DNA of 64,000 nt from Sphagnum compactum. Taxonomy: Eukaryota; Bryophyta; Sphagnopsida; Sphagnales. The position numbers and the translations under genes are program-made. Below, one piece after another: positions 46,146 to 60,504 of the stretch. A model generated the notes under the pieces. It was not told the DNA's origin, did not search any database, and saw only the letters and a list, made by a program, of their open reading frames with translations. Where the stretch lies: positions 8,308,001 to 8,372,000 of the forward strand of contig OZ234500.1 of NCBI GenBank assembly GCA_965153455.1, given 5' to 3'. Position 1 is the first letter of the stretch. The number at the start of each line of letters is the position of its first letter.

Positions 46146-48074
46146 AAGCCACCAACCATGACCTTTGGTATTGAAGCTGTTCTTTCTGTTCTGAGATTCA
46201 AGAAGAATTGTCACAGCACTGCCACGGTAAATATGTGCCAACATCAATGGGATTGAGTAACCTCTTAACCCTGAAGGCACTGTTACAGAAAAACCTAAAC
46301 ACTAAGAGCACTTTTTGTGCTAGTCATATACTGAGGAGATTGCTGGAGTGACAAGGAGTTTGAAAAAGCAGCTAGTTGCACAGTGGCTTTCAGGACATGG
46401 AGCTTGTCTATCTATGGAGACAAAAAAGAGCTATGGAAAGAGCAACAACTCCATTAGATTTTGTTTTGCTTTCAACACCATTGCACAGTTCTTATTTCCC
46501 TGATGCAGTGAAAGTGTGCCTGTAACTAGCAATCTGACTACTGAGCGACCTGTGTTCCTCTCTCATTTGGAAAACGACAAGACTTTCAGGCTTGCCTGAC
46601 CTCACTTCTTCAATTTTGTTCTGTTTTATGGTGGGGAATCCTGTTGTGCTGTATCTTTTATCTTCTCAGGTCTTTTTTTCACTATGCAAAGTGCCTGTGT
46701 TGTGAAGCCATAGCAACATAGCAGGCATGATTCACAAACTCTCAGTACTCAGTAAGATGTACTGTTAGCAATGTGAAACTCTTGTATGTGTTTTCAACAG
46801 CCAGAACTCAATTTGAACCTCATGTCCCTACAATCTGATTTCACATGTGATTTTGATGAATGTGTCTCAATAGATTCTTAGCTTTATTATCTGTTGCTGA
46901 ACTTTTTGATTGAACTTCTGGTTCTGAGAATTTTACCAGTTGTGCTCTGTCACCACTGCAACTCCTCTTACTAGGGGAGGGCTGCAGGACAGTAGATACC
47001 AGAAACAAATCAGTTTTATGCAACTGCAACAGAGAGTCAAAACATAGGTAAGGTGGTAATGTGAATGGCATGCTCTCTTTTGGTTGTTAAATGTATGCAT
47101 ACTTCTGTAATGGTGCACAAATCTGAGATCTGATTGCTTCAAATCACAAATCTGCTTGTGACTTTGACTGATCTACTCTAATTTATGCAAGGGAAATTTG
47201 GTAATTTGCCTTCACAGAGATTACCCATGAACATTGCAAGGATTGGAGTGTTCAGCCTTGAATGGAGAATCACATGAGCTGGCTGCACTGAAGTTGATGG
47301 TCAGATTTTTGTGAGGGGAACTAGCAAGGCTATGACCACACTCATTCTTGCATTGTTACCTTTGAATTTTTGTGTCATGGAGTTTCCTCTGCAATCTCAT
47401 AGATATGATAAGCTTCTGGCAGATGCAGTTATTCAAGGCACAATGCACAGTGACAATGATGTTGGAGTCTGGAGATCTATTTCAATATATGTGATGAGGG
47501 AGAGCCTTCATGCTGCACACAACTGCAAGAAATCATGTTTCTGTGCATCATCAGACATTGCCATGAACCTCAGCATGTGCTGTGCACAGATCAGGTGTTA
47601 TCCATGGTGTGAAACTCTATTCTGCTGAAATTCAGACCAGTGGAAGATGCAGAGTCCAAGAGATGCAGGGTCCATCATGGGCCAATGGCCACATCAGGCA
47701 GATCAAAGAGTAACAGATGAGATCTCTACAGTTGGGCAAGAACAGGTTGAAATGAGTCTTCTGTCTGGAGTCTGGACTCTGCAGATGACCATCATACACA
47801 AACATCATACAGGGATCAATGCACTCTCAGATGTGGGTGAAGAAGATGCCAATTTGAGTAGTTTCATTGTGACAGTTTTCTGAGCATTTCTGATCAAATC
47901 ATGAGCTTCAAGTAGTCATAACTTGTTATCTATCTATCTTTTTTCTGATCCTGAGAGTATTTGTAGGAGTGTAGAAGGCCACTGATTAGCAGATCTAGTT
48001 TACAATATGATAATGTAACTTGATCAAGCTTCTAGTACACGTACCCTCACTTGCTCAACCTTTGTATAAGCATC
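46146..48074. other. Spacer between dyskerin and the 184-aa gene
   Basis: The 3'-UTRs of two convergent genes should lie here. The frames present (for example 47311-47628) have no recognisable domain and look incidental. I see no repeat, RNA gene or mobile-element end in this stretch. Confidence 0.5.
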
Positions 48075-48629
48075 TCATCTTTGATTGTGCTCACATTGAT
48101 CCATGTCTAATGTAGTCTCGAGGGTTGCTTTGTACACATGATAGGACGGAGTGTAACACTCAGAATTGTCAAAGGGCTTTGCAACTTGGGTTTGGGTGTG
48201 GCATTCAGGCTTGAAGAGATCACTGACATGCCTACAGTCATCGTAATCTGTTGTGGTTTTGGAACCAAAAGTGGCGTGGCGAGGATAATCTGGAACTCCA
48301 ACTCCATGGTAACTCATCAGGCTGATGACGGCACTCACGTCTCCTTTGTCCACCATATCATTCATCATCCTCACATATGCATCTCGCAGTTTTGCAAGCA
48401 GGCGCAATGGTCTCACAGACTCCATCTTTGACCCCTTGACTGTTGGAGCTGCAGCTTGCTTCTGCAGCTGGATTTCAGTTTGACAATCCAAAGGAAGCCC
48501 AATGCAATCTTCCAGCACTGGTGCCAACTTTGACCTCTCATGATTAGATCCCATGCCACTGATCATAAAACTAACTTCGGTGCTAAAGTCTCCCAAAATC
48601 CCTTCAAAGCTCGAGATCTCAAAAGACAC
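48075..48629 (-). CDS. Unrecognised 184-aa protein
   Basis: I do not recognise the family. The frame is ordinary in composition, unlike the AT-rich noise frames around it, and it has a GA-rich leader-like stretch near 48831-48845 on its 5' side. A central segment (SVRPLRLLAKLRDAYVRMMNDM, about residues 75-96) looks like a basic amphipathic helix. It is followed by GVGVPDYPRHATFGSK and a Cys/His-containing C-terminal part. No signal peptide or membrane helix is visible. The start at 48629 is the most upstream ATG; a later ATG (MGSNHE, residue 26) is possible. It could be a small single-exon plant gene of unknown function or one exon of a larger gene. Confidence 0.5.
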   Translation of the reverse strand: MSFEISSFEGILGDFSTEVSFMISGMGSNHERSKLAPVLEDCIGLPLDCQTEIQLQKQAAAPTVKGSKMESVRPLRLLAKLRDAYVRMMNDMVDKGDVSAVISLMSYHGVGVPDYPRHATFGSKTTTDYDDCRHVSDLFKPECHTQTQVAKPFDNSECYTPSYHVYKATLETTLDMDQCEHNQR

Positions 48630-51600
48630 AACTTTATGTGCTAAAATTTGCAGGAAACTCTTCCAAACTCAAAAGATATTCAAACTGCAAACAGGAAGAA
48701 AATACGAAATACAAAAGAAAAAACAATTGAAAACTCTCAAGCCCGAAAGCAAGCAAAGGTGCACATTTGTAATGTATGTTCACAAAAAAAGAAAAATGTC
48801 TCAATTGTAATGTATGTTTACAAAAGAAGAAAGTGAGAGAGAGATGAGATAAGGATTTTATTTTCAGCTTTTGGAGGTAGTACTACATGCGGCGACTTGT
48901 TGCCCAACCTTCTCCCAGGTTTTGACCACAAGGTCTGCACTCGGTTTTTATTGACTTGTTTGCATCATGACGCCTCAACTAATAAATAGCTGGTTGACTG
49001 TAATATGTGAGGTAAAGACTAAAGAGATTCTCCGATTTTTTAGTGTAATTGAAGGGCATATTACCCAGATTCATATTTTCCTCAGCCCTTTTATTTTCAT
49101 GTTTTTTCCCCCTGATCATCATCTCTAACGAAGCGAAGGACCCTACACATTAAGCACACCCTTGTGGTGATTTGCACTAAAAATGGCTCAAAGCTTCCCC
49201 TGAGTTTCTATTGAGGATGGATAACACAAGGTATACAGCCTTAAAGATTGGCACCAAAAGCATTGAGTTTGTGCTTAAAAGCTCAAATTAATAAGACGAA
49301 AAACTGGTAAGTTTATGCACCTACTTGCAAAGGAAAACCATAGGAACAAACTACCTCCACTGGATTTTGAAAACCTGGGGTATTAAAGCTCATCTTCATC
49401 TAGAATTTGTGTGTCACAAATCACATGTCCTAACCTATCCTAATGTAGGACATAAAAACATATACTTGGGCTTCGTGTTACTTTGCTTACAGTGGCCATG
49501 AATTGACAAACAGATTATATAGTATTATAAAATAAAATTATTTTAAAGGAAAAATAATTTGTTACCAAACATCATTGGTAATCCATTACCATATCAATTG
49601 TCCATGAAATCATTTCCACTTCCATTAATTGTAGAGCATGAAATTTAATTTTCGTCTATTGGAAACATTGACCTTTTTGGCACCCCTAACATCCCTCGGT
49701 GACCTTCTTGGAACCCATGCCATACTCAATGTCCTTTTTGGCACCCCTCATTGCCCCCAAAAACAAATGTTTTGGGGGGCATTTCCAATTTAATGCCCTT
49801 AACATCGCTTGGTGCCTCCTTTTGCCAAAAAATTAAAAAAATCATATCCAACCCAACACCCCTAAAGTGTTCCCAATGTGCCTCTTCAAGGCCCCCAGTT
49901 GTTGCTTGTTACAATTGTGCCATTCCTTGTTGGCATTCCTTTTTCCTTGTTGTTGTTCCTCTACGATCTTTGAGCATCCTTGGTGTTGTCTAAATATATT
50001 TTTGTCATTGACCAAGCTTAGGTTGTCCTCAAACCAAAATGCTCCATCAATCCAAAATTTTCCTAAGAACATCTAGACTTAAAACATTTGGTAGATTGAC
50101 GTCTCATCTTGGGGTGTTCTTTTGGGACCTTGGTATAACAACAATACTCTTGAACAATCATAGTGCTTTAAACATTCAAGAAACTATATAAATGTTAAAG
50201 TTGTTTGATTTGAAAATAAAATTTGCAATGAAAATTAAGTTTTTTTCTTAAAATGTGTATTTATTTGTTGAATTAAAACTTCAAAGCTAAAAACCCAGCC
50301 TTCTCAACCCACATGTTACATATACATTGTTGGATTGTCATTCAATTGAGTCTAATTGGGAGGCACATAGTTGGACAAGCATGATAGGTTTTTAATGTGT
50401 TGGAAGTTGGGTTTAAGTGCATTTTAAACCGATACTTATAAATGACACAAATTTTTTAACAAATTTTGTATAATTTTTGCATGAATCATTAGTCAATATA
50501 GTCAACAAACACATTTTAATGTAATTATGGGTTGTGATGCTTGTGATTTCATGGGTGTGAAATGTTAAACATGCATTTCAAAGTTGAATGAGGAGAAAAT
50601 TCAGATGAAAGTACCTTAGGTTAACATGAATTAACATTTTATTTATTTCTTCATAAAGATTTTTGGGGTAATTAGGAAGGGGGAAGAGTTGGGATCCCAA
50701 TAATTTAAAAAAAGATTAGGGAAATTATTTTTAATTGATTGCAAAAAAATGATTAATTGAGAAAAAAAATTGTTTATCCGTTCCAAAAAGAGGTTGGTAA
50801 GAAGGGGTGAAATAAAATGTCCAACTTTATGTCATGTGTGGAGCTCATATTAAAAGATTGTTAGGTGTCGCCTCTCATTATATTAATGAATTTGATGTTT
50901 ATAATGAGTTTATCCAATTTTGTTGAAGATTGATTTTATGTGATAAAAAAATGTCAAATGTGGGTTTCAAAAATATATCTTTTCATCCATTATTTGCATT
51001 ATTTGATCATCCATTAATTGATCACTTTTTTTTTGTATTATTGAATATTCAAATTTTTTATATTTTTTCATTTGGTTTAAATAATTTGACAAATAGATAG
51101 GTTTTAAATGTTTAGGTTCTTTTCTTTTCTCTTTTGAAAGAGATACCCATGTCATTGAAAACATGGTTGTAGAGTATAAATGGGTTGATATCATATGACT
51201 TTTTTTATATAGTAATAATGTGATGCAAAAAACTTAATTAAGTTATCGAAGCACATTTTTAAAAAAATTAACCCAAAACAAAACATAGGAAAACATTGAT
51301 GAGAATATTAAATCTTTCTATTTTTTGTTCACTTATTTTTTGATTTTTTCATTTCACATAATACACACATAATGAAGTGAACATCACTTGTTATGTAACA
51401 CCTCAAGTGGGTGCAAACCACAGCAAAGGAGAAGAAAATATGTGCATGCCTAAAAATTAAAAAACTCGTGATAAAATGATCCATCATAAATCACAATGTA
51501 CATGATAAAAACACAATTTTAATATCTTTAATTCTACAATCAACCTTCATTCTTGTTTTGTGTTTCAAATAGATCACAACACAAAAATCTCCTATCCATG

Positions 51601-51740
51601 ATTCCATCTACGATTGGGTTGCTAGTTGTTCTAGACATCCATGACTAGGGAATGTTGTATTTAAAATGTCTTTTTCAATTATAGTCATGAAGGGCAATGT
51701 TTCTTACGACTATGACTTTTGCGAGTATAATCATGAGAGA
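48630..51740. other. AT-rich gene-free DNA
   Basis: No gene supported. A hairpin lies at 49752-49781 with arms TGCCCCCAAAA and TTTTGGGGGGCA. Around it, 49670-49960, the words GGCACCCCT, TGCCC and CCTTGG recur, suggesting a decayed repeat. The remainder is AT-rich with homopolymer runs. Confidence 0.5.
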
Positions 51741-51764
51741 CATCAAAAATATATTTGTTCTTAG

Positions 51765-52700
51765 CCTACTAACCTAGGCTAGGTAATCCTAAGATTTGCT
51801 AGGCTAAAAACTTAGCCTACATGTTAAAAACATAAGCTATTTAGGACCTTAGTCTAACCTAACTAACAACCTAGGTTAAGTTACGTATTTAGGCTAAGCT
51901 AACAACCTAACCTAGCTTAGTTAACTTTATAGGACTAGGTTGCAAGTGCAAGGATTTGAACCCTTCACTTCCACATTAAGGGATGAGATCTTTAACCATT
52001 GCACCACATTTTTTTACATAATAAAGGTGTCACCATATTATTGTAAACAATTGTTCTCTAACTTACTTACCAAAGTGTCTAGCTTAATTAAGGTACCTAT
52101 CAAATAACATATAACCTACCTATTAACTTAATAGGCACTTTGGTAGGTTTTGCCACCTATCTAAAGTAGGTATCTACCCAGTAAGTAATATGTACCAAGG
52201 TGGGTAAATAATTAATACATACCTAGGGTAGGTAAGTAGGTGCCAAGGTACATACTTACCTAGGTAGCTACTAGTAGCTAACAAGTAATTAGGTAGGTAC
52301 CTATTATAACCTAGCTAATAACCATTAGCTAAGTTATATGTAAGTATTTAATAACCACCTAGGTAGTAAGTAATAGGTTCCTACATAATTACTAGGTAAT
52401 AAGTACCTACTACCTATTATGCTATACACCAAGGTGGCTACTAGGTAGTATGTACATACATATTAGTTACTAGGTAGGTAGCTATAACCTAGTAGTTACA
52501 TAATAACTACCTAAATAATAGGTACATAAAGTTAGGTACCAACAACCTAATAGTTACATAATAGCCATGTAAATAATAGGTACCTACCTAGTAACTACTT
52601 AGATAGTAAGTAATAAATATTACCTAGTAAATAGTTGTTTCATAGGTACCTAAGTAGCTAGTAGGTAGTTAATAGTCAATACTTAAGTAAGTTACTAACC
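51765..52700. repeat. Degenerate TAGGTA/TACCTA repeat tract
   Basis: Nearly 1 kb is built from variants of CCTAGG, TAGGTACC, ACCTAGTA and AGGTAGGT on both strands, first with AGGCTAA/TTAGCCT words (51770-51930) and then with TAGGTA/TACCTA words (52060-52700). No fixed period is evident. The words are largely self-complementary, so single strands could fold extensively. No coding frame survives. Confidence 0.75.
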
Positions 52701-55080
52701 TAGGTATGTTAGTCATGTAGTCACATTGCAATTGTAGTCGTGTAATCATAATGCATTCACAATGTAATCACAAAAATGACTAAAGGTATATGATTAAGGA
52801 CATATGACTACATGACTCAATTAGGACATAATCACAAAATGTCCTAGTCATGAAAAACACATTTTGACAATGTGCATTTTCATCGGATCATTACCAAACT
52901 CAATACATGCATTCACATTTGCTCCTTCATGCCCTTTTTACATACAACTCTCACATAATATTTACATAATTGCAAGAAATCACAAATTTGTACAATTCAA
53001 GATTTATGTTGAAGCATAAAAAAAAGTTGGGAGAAATAGGAGATTGGATACCATGAATCATATTGAAATGAATCCATTGTGGTTATTTCCACATTTTAAA
53101 TGTAAAGACATTGTTCCATTCCATACAAAATAGTTTTCAACCACTAAAATTTATCTTCATAAAATGAAAAGAATTATGCACCCTATACCAACTTTAAGTT
53201 TAACTCATCATTCGAATTAAGAATTTTATTATTAGTTGTAAAAATAGAATATTTCATTTACTTTTGTTCATATTCATGGACAAAGTTCATCCATGAATTT
53301 TTTTTTTCATTCATGATGGATGCAATTCATTTATCAACCTTCATATTCCATTGAATGCATGAATTATATCATCAATTTGGATTTTTGATCCATAGTGGAT
53401 AAAATTCATTCACCATTGTTCATTTTGCATTCATAAGTGTACATAGGAAAGTGCTCAAAAATATTCCTTAGATGATGTGATGTGAAGTTACCAAATGATG
53501 TATCCAACCTTTACTTATAATTTCTTCAATGATACAACCTTATGCTTTACCTTGTCCATTTTGTTTTATGTTTGCAACCTTTTTATCCTTTGAATAATTT
53601 TGAACTTTTGAATAGTTTGTCCAACTCGTGTGCACATTTGAAAATCTTAGGCATGATCATTTTTGCACCTTTGACTAAAACCCTATGGCCAAGGAAAAAG
53701 CTTTAGATTCATGGAATGTATTCTAATAGTCAAATTATTTTTAATATGAACTTTACTTTGAAAATGTGAAAAAGAGGCGAGAATAGCTATAAAGGAGATG
53801 GAGGTTTCTCAATTTAATAATATCCCCTTGCCCTCCCCCTTTTTATTTCCTTCATATCTTCCCATATGGTTTCCAATAGTTCATCATTATTTATGTTAGT
53901 CTCAATTTTGATTTTATTATATAACATGAAATGGCTAGGTGGCTAGGGGAAAAGAATGAGGTAGTTCTTAGGAAGGAGGTAAGGTAGTCGATGAAAAGGA
54001 ACATGTTATTGTGCCTTTTCATGATTTTTTAAATAAAGGTATTGAATCATACTTTTTTGAATTACAACATTTAAACATGCATACAAAGATGGACCATTTG
54101 AAGCCATAAACTTTGGATAAATCTAAAAAACATTGTGTGCCAAAACCCATCATCAATATGTTTTTGCTTTTACCAATTATTTCATAAAAGAATCCACCCA
54201 ATTTGAAATTAACATATCAACTTTTTGAAATTTTGAGTATGATCAAATCATGATTAAAATCTATGATAGGTAAGAATGTATCTACCAAAATGTCCTAAAA
54301 CGTCATAATTAAAAGAAGAATTTTCTTGCATTCTTTATTTTTTGAGGACTGTACTTTTATTTCAATATTGTAGGTGTATTCTTAAGTAGTTATAAATGTC
54401 TTTTATCCTTGTGACATCTTTAGACCACTTGCAACAAAAATTATTTATTACTATTTTATCATAATTAGTTTAGACAAGTTGTAGTTATAGAATTTAAGGG
54501 TTATTGGATGGTGAGAGCTGAAATGTAAAACCTTGCTTGCACTAGCACATTACCACACAAAACACATGAAATTTTATATTTCCATTCCTTTTTCTTTCTT
54601 TTTTTTAAAGAATAAGTGGGGATTTTTTTATTTCTTCAAATAAATAGAGTTATATTAAAGTAGTTGAATTGGGGTTCTTATCGTGGGTTGGCCACAATAA
54701 GGCAAGAATGGTTTCTTGTGTTCCAATTGGAGATTTAATTGTGGGTTATAAATAATTGTGTGTGCACTTGTTCAAATATCCAAATTTGGTTTTTGTGTAT
54801 TTGGGTGTCACAACCCTAGACTTGGTTTGCGACCAATGTCAAAACTAGGGTTTCCATCATGTTCATGTGGTTGCCACAACACAACAAATGCATTTGGACA
54901 CATACACACCCTTTGCGTCACATTAGTATAGGGTCAGTTTAGGTTAACCTAAGGTCAACCTAGGTCAAAGGCCATCTCGGGCTACCTAGGGTAGGCTTAT
55001 GAATGACCGAATTGGACTTGTTTTGGTTATCATAAACCCTATGACGATTGAAATACCTTTCAATCGTTTAAGGAATTCAA
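52701..55080. other. AT-rich gene-free DNA
   Basis: Only short AT-rich frames without recognisable domains are present. A small patch near 54935-55000 repeats AGGTCAACCTAGG-like words and resembles the preceding CCTAGG tract. Confidence 0.5.
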
Positions 55081-55084
55081 TTGC

Positions 55085-56205
55085 CAAAATTTTCTTCACC
55101 ACAAGAATTTGATCACAAGATTTTGTTTGTCACAAGGATTTAGTCACAATCCAACAAGCTAAAAAGGGCATCAGACCACAAAGAAAAATATCAAAATTGG
55201 ATAAATATTTATGTTTTTCCATTTAAAGCCATGGAAATCATGGCAAGTTGTTTTTTCCTTCATATCAATGTTAATGAATTCAAACCAAAAATCCATTTGA
55301 TGAAATTTTTAGTTTGATTTTTGATTTAGGATCTCTAAAAATGAACACCTACGGCATAAGACAAGAGTCAATTTTGCAAAGGACTATCAAAAGGATCCAT
55401 ATAATAAAACGCATTTGATGAGAAAAAACTTAAGAGGATGAAGGCCTATTAACCACATTAAAAAAACGCCCATACCTTAAAATATGTGAAATTTTAAAAT
55501 TTTAAAAATTCAAAGAACTTTCCAAAATTGATCTAGAATTTTAGAATTTCAAAAGTCCTTTACCATACATAAATGGGGTAAAATGTAGATGATGTGTTAA
55601 GAAAAGTTGTAGTTTATTATAAAAAAAAGACATAAATATGTAAAAATTAATAAAATGGTTGTGATTTGAAATTATTATCATTTTTAAAGACAAAACACTG
55701 AATTTACAAGGAATTGGGACATTTTTAAAAATTCAAATTTATTAAAAAATGATAAACAAAAAAACATGTCATGTATTTGGACAATTATAAAAATTTATCA
55801 TAACAAGTTGAAAAAAAAATTATTCCAAAATTCATTCGTATGAAAAAAAAAAATTGGGAAAAGGGACATGTAGTCCTTTTCTAAAGTAATCATGTTGGTT
55901 CATTGTATCTCATTTGCACCCCACCACAAATTTAAATTGCTATAGGAATTTGGTCACCACAAATTTTGATTGCAACATGTTTTTATCACCATAGGTTTTG
56001 GTTGCTAGCTTTCAATCCTTACATTTTCGATTGCCAACTTTTGACCACCACAACTTTTGGTTGCCACATTTTCAATCGCTACATTTTAGTTACTAGCTTT
56101 TTAGTCACCACATTCTTCATTGCTGGGTTTTCGGTTGCAACTTTCCCATTGCTAACAACGATTTTGGATCGACATTCTCTTTAGTTGTCAACATGATCGG
56201 TCATT
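55085..56205. repeat. Degenerate short-period repeat (GGTYRCCAC family), loci 1 and 2
   Basis: At 55085-55160 and 55940-56205 the motif TTTGGTCACCACA, or its variants TTTTGGTTGCCACA and TTTTCAATCGCTACA, recurs about every 16-20 bp. The intervening DNA is AT-rich and featureless. The open frame over the second patch is a by-product of the repeat and not a gene. Confidence 0.65.
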
Positions 56206-59200
56206 GAACAATGACCTTTTTAGCGATGGAGAACAAAGGTTGTCCAAGTGTTTGTGCAATGTTTTTTAGTTGTTTCAAAGTTGTTTTTGGTTGAAAAAAA
56301 TTGGAGAATTAAAATATATTATAATCTTTCAAAAATAATTGCAAATTAAAAAAATGTATAATGGAGTTTGGGTAAAATATAAACCCCCCCAATTGAAAAC
56401 AAAGGGTGTGTCATACTGTGGCCTTGCCATTTACATTAAAAAGTATCTTTAAAAAAATTATGGAAATTCAAATATTTCACCATGCAAAACTACAATTGAA
56501 TAGATGCACATTACAATGGTTCACTTTTTGCATCCTCATGGGCTTTTTGTGGAGTGTACGCTATTGCCACAAATGTATTATAAAATCATTAATTTAACAA
56601 AAATATTTATGGATTAAGATTGCCAACTTGAATAAAAATATTTATTGGGGTGAAATTCAATAAATATACAACAATCATATAATAATGGACTTTTAAAGTG
56701 AATATATGGACTATAATCTAAGTTTTGCATTAACATTCAGGGTAAAAGCACAGTACGGGTGAACAAATTTTCACCAAAAGTGGGACAGTCCTAAAATTAT
56801 CAAAAGTATGTTTTTTCTAGGATTGAATACATTCATATTTGAATTTGGCGCCAATGTTCATAGCATTGAGCTTTGTGTTTTAAATTAAAGTAGGTTCATG
56901 AAGTCTAACTCGCTCATAGGTCGTTGAGGCGGGCTCGAACACATTCCCTTGAGTTTAAACTTTTTGACAACTTCTAGATTTCTAGTTTATTTTCAAAGAT
57001 GCAGAGACTTGCAGCTTGGCTTTGATTGTGGCTAATAGGTTTTGGGGGTGATCGTGCGAATGATGCTGCATGTTTCAAGGGCAGAATACACAATGCATTT
57101 TTGTAGCACGATGGAGAGGAGGAAGGTCTTCATTTGTGAATAATAATTATTAGGTTTTTTTTTTTTTTTGCATTTCATGCTCATTTATTTTACATTTCTT
57201 GTTTTGCATTTTATTTCAAAACTTGGACTGCATTTCTTCTCACTTGATGTTTTCTAAAATTACAGCTCCAACTTGCCTTTGGGAATCAATGCTTTCAAAC
57301 TTAGGAGCTTCTGAAAGTCTTTTTCTTCTCTTTCATTAATTATCTAGGTGAGTTTTTTTTAATGGTAGTAACTTAAGGACCTTTATTTTGTGTTTGTCTC
57401 CAACTTGAAGTTCTACTAGTTTTTTAGCTATTTTTTGTAGTTAGTGACCTAAAATTGTTCCAAAAACACATTCGTTTTTTAAAGTGATGGTGCTTTTATT
57501 TCAACTGTTTTTTTTCAAGCTTAAGTGGGTTTCTGGGTTTTGTATTAAAGAGTGTAACAAGCTACATAAGAATAAAAGGAGGATTTGTGGCTGGAGGCGC
57601 AAATGGATAGGTCAACTTGCAAGAACTCTTCGTGAGACAGTTTAATGACTTGTGTTTGAAGATCTAGGAACAATGTGTATGAACAAATAATTTTCACTAA
57701 GAGTAGTGTGTCTGAACTATGTGTTCAATGCCTTCTTGTTCTACTAGGATGTTGTCTTTTGTGCTTAAGTTTTTTTTGCAAACTAAAATGAAGATTGAAT
57801 TTTGTGCATTGTAGGGCTATGGATGACTAATATTTGGGTTTCATGTAAATTTTGAAAATGGCCACATCCATTTTCAAATTTGACAATTGTTGATATTGAT
57901 ATCTTTCCTCTTCATGAGGTAAGTACATTCATAAACCAAAAGTTGAATTATGCATTTAAGAGTTTTTTGTTTTCTAGGTTTTGTGTTCAACCAATTGGGT
58001 CATGCAATTTATTTGCATAATTTAGGGTTTAAAAAGATAATAGTTAATTGTTGAGAAGCTATTGTGCCTAGGTCAAGTTCTTTGAAGTGTGTTAGCAATG
58101 TTGTATGGGAGACCTTGAGCAAGGCAAGACATGTCAATGAGAACTTGGCTTGGGAAGGAAAGGTTGGGAGTGAAGATGAGGTTTTTTCCACGCCACCAAA
58201 AAGCCCTATAAAAGAAAAAACTAGTGGTAGTGCAATGTTTAGTGGCCAAACTCATTTAGAAGTGAATGGGGTTGTGCATGTTTATATTGTTAAGCAACTA
58301 ATTGATTTAGACATAGTTCATTCTTTAAGGTCTACTACACCTAATCAATCCAAATCAAAGTCATCATTAAAGTGTGCTAAAGGCATAAAAATTGGCGATA
58401 AAAAACCCTCCCTAATACCCCCTTGGATTTGGTGGTTGTCGAAGAAAGAGTCAAAACCTATGGCAAATTGCAGAAAGTGACCAGAAAAAATCTACATCTA
58501 AGCCATCTAAATTCACCTTTGTGAATTTGAATTAGGGAATTACCAACCCCCATTTCACTCTAATTATGTTTTGATCCTGCTACCACATTCAAGGTGATAG
58601 ATTTGATTTGACTCGCAAATCTTTGAATACTTCAAAGAACAAACTTCCAAGTTTTCTAATTCTTGAAAAGGCAATTCAACATTGTCCACTTGCTTTCATG
58701 ATGGTAATACAATTTTTCTATTGTTTTTAAGGATTGTGTGTTTTCTTCTAGATTAAAAGCTTGCAAATTTGGATAAGCCCCAAATTGAATGCCTTGGAAA
58801 TCATAGTGATATTATAGAATATGATTGGGTGCAATTATTGAATTTAGGTGCAATAATCATAGGAAAGGTCAAGTTAATGGGGTTTTGATTTTGATCTTGG
58901 GTTTTTTGGCTTGCAAAGCAACATGTCCAAGGGGATGTGAAGTTCAAGATCATATTTTGCTAAGTTTGCCATAATGACTTGCACTAGATCCACAATGATT
59001 CTGCATCAACACAATATGCCATGGTTCCTAGGTATGCAAATTTCTTGTTCAACTTGAATGCTCCTACACTTATATCTTCCATGTTTTTAGGACTTGGCAA
59101 TGTAAAACTTCTTTTGTTGTAAAATCTAAGTTCATAGTGTTATGGCAACAACAAATGTGTTTAGCATTAAATAAACAAAATAAAAACAACCATTGATCAC

Positions 59201-60500
59201 CACTAGAAAATAGACTCAAACATGGATCACAAAATCAATTAAATTATTATTAGTAATTAAATAAGATCAATGAAAATTCACATCTGCTTCAACAAAACAA
59301 CTTCTAATATCTGCACCAATTTGATGTTTTATTTTTCCTTTATGCATTCTAGTCAGCTTCCAAAACCTAACAACATTGCATACCATTCTTTTCTTATGCA
59401 CATGAACCTTTGAACATCAATTTCTGAATCCCCATAACCCCATTTTGATTATGTCTGCAAAGTAATGACTTTAATGGTGTCATGGTCTATAGATGGTTAA
59501 TAAACTTAGGGACTTATCAATGGAGAATTAGAACATGGCTTGCTCCAACCATCATGACTTGTGGTGGTTTAAAGTCATCAAATTACATTAAAATCCTCAC
59601 CTCCTTAGTATGAGATGAAACAATGTATCATCTTTAGACTTGGTAAGCTCTAGCCTAAATTATTTTGGTTTGCCAAAATGACTTGGTGACAGTGTACCTA
59701 TAATTTGTGCTACAATGATATTTCAATTACAATTGAAATTTTTGACTTGTGTGATTTCACAAAAAATGGATCTAGACAAGTTTTTCATTCAAACGAACGT
59801 AAGTGTGTTGAAAAAACACATTTTGTTGAAAAATTACTTTCATTTGAAAGATAACAAAAATGTTCGAGGTCTTTGTATCAAAATCAATTTTATATGTTTA
59901 TCAAAATGTTAGATGAAATCAAAGAAAAACTACCCCCAAAATAAACCAAAATATACCCCCCCAAAAATACATTTCTTGCCTAAAATGGACCCCTTAAAAG
60001 CATCTTCACCAAACACATTGTAACTCAAACTCATCCATTGCCATCGTAGCAATAGCCCAAATGGAAGAACATTCTATTCTTGTGGTATGAAATGACATTG
60101 CCATAAAACTTGTATTCCACCTTTTTTAGTTTGTCCTTTAATGTCAAATATCATGAACTCCACATGTTCTACCTTCCCTCCATCGAAACACAAAAACAAT
60201 AAGCTTGATTAACATAATTAAAATGTTTAATAATATTATCAGATTCCACCTTCAAGGCTACAATTGAAATGCAGCACCAATTGCAAAAGTAATGTGATGA
60301 TCCAAAATTCAGACACACATAAAGATTTCATCCCTCCCTCCTTCCCAAGGTATTTGGCAATGGTTGCTTGTTAAACAACATAAGGCCCACACACCTCAAA
60401 TGAAAATATGAGTTGAAATTATAAGGTTTGTTTCTATTACCAAGTAGCACCAAATTTTGTTGCCAAATCAATGGTGGAGATCAATCCACCATCCATCAAA
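56206..60500. other. AT-rich DNA with no supported gene
   Basis: The best frame is about 58064-58480 (+). It has moderately balanced composition but no recognised domain, no ATG start and no conserved motif; it may be a decayed element or gene piece. The rest is low-complexity AT-rich sequence with poly-T runs (for example 57157-57170). Confidence 0.4.
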
Positions 60501-60504
60501 CAAC

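Noticed and set aside
45299-46280. Antisense frames opposite the dyskerin tail
   Set aside because: Ser/Phe/Leu-rich shadows of the AAG-rich coding repeat.
55966-56184. 72-aa frame in the second GGTCACCA patch
   Set aside because: Hydrophobic low-complexity translation of the repeat; no gene features.
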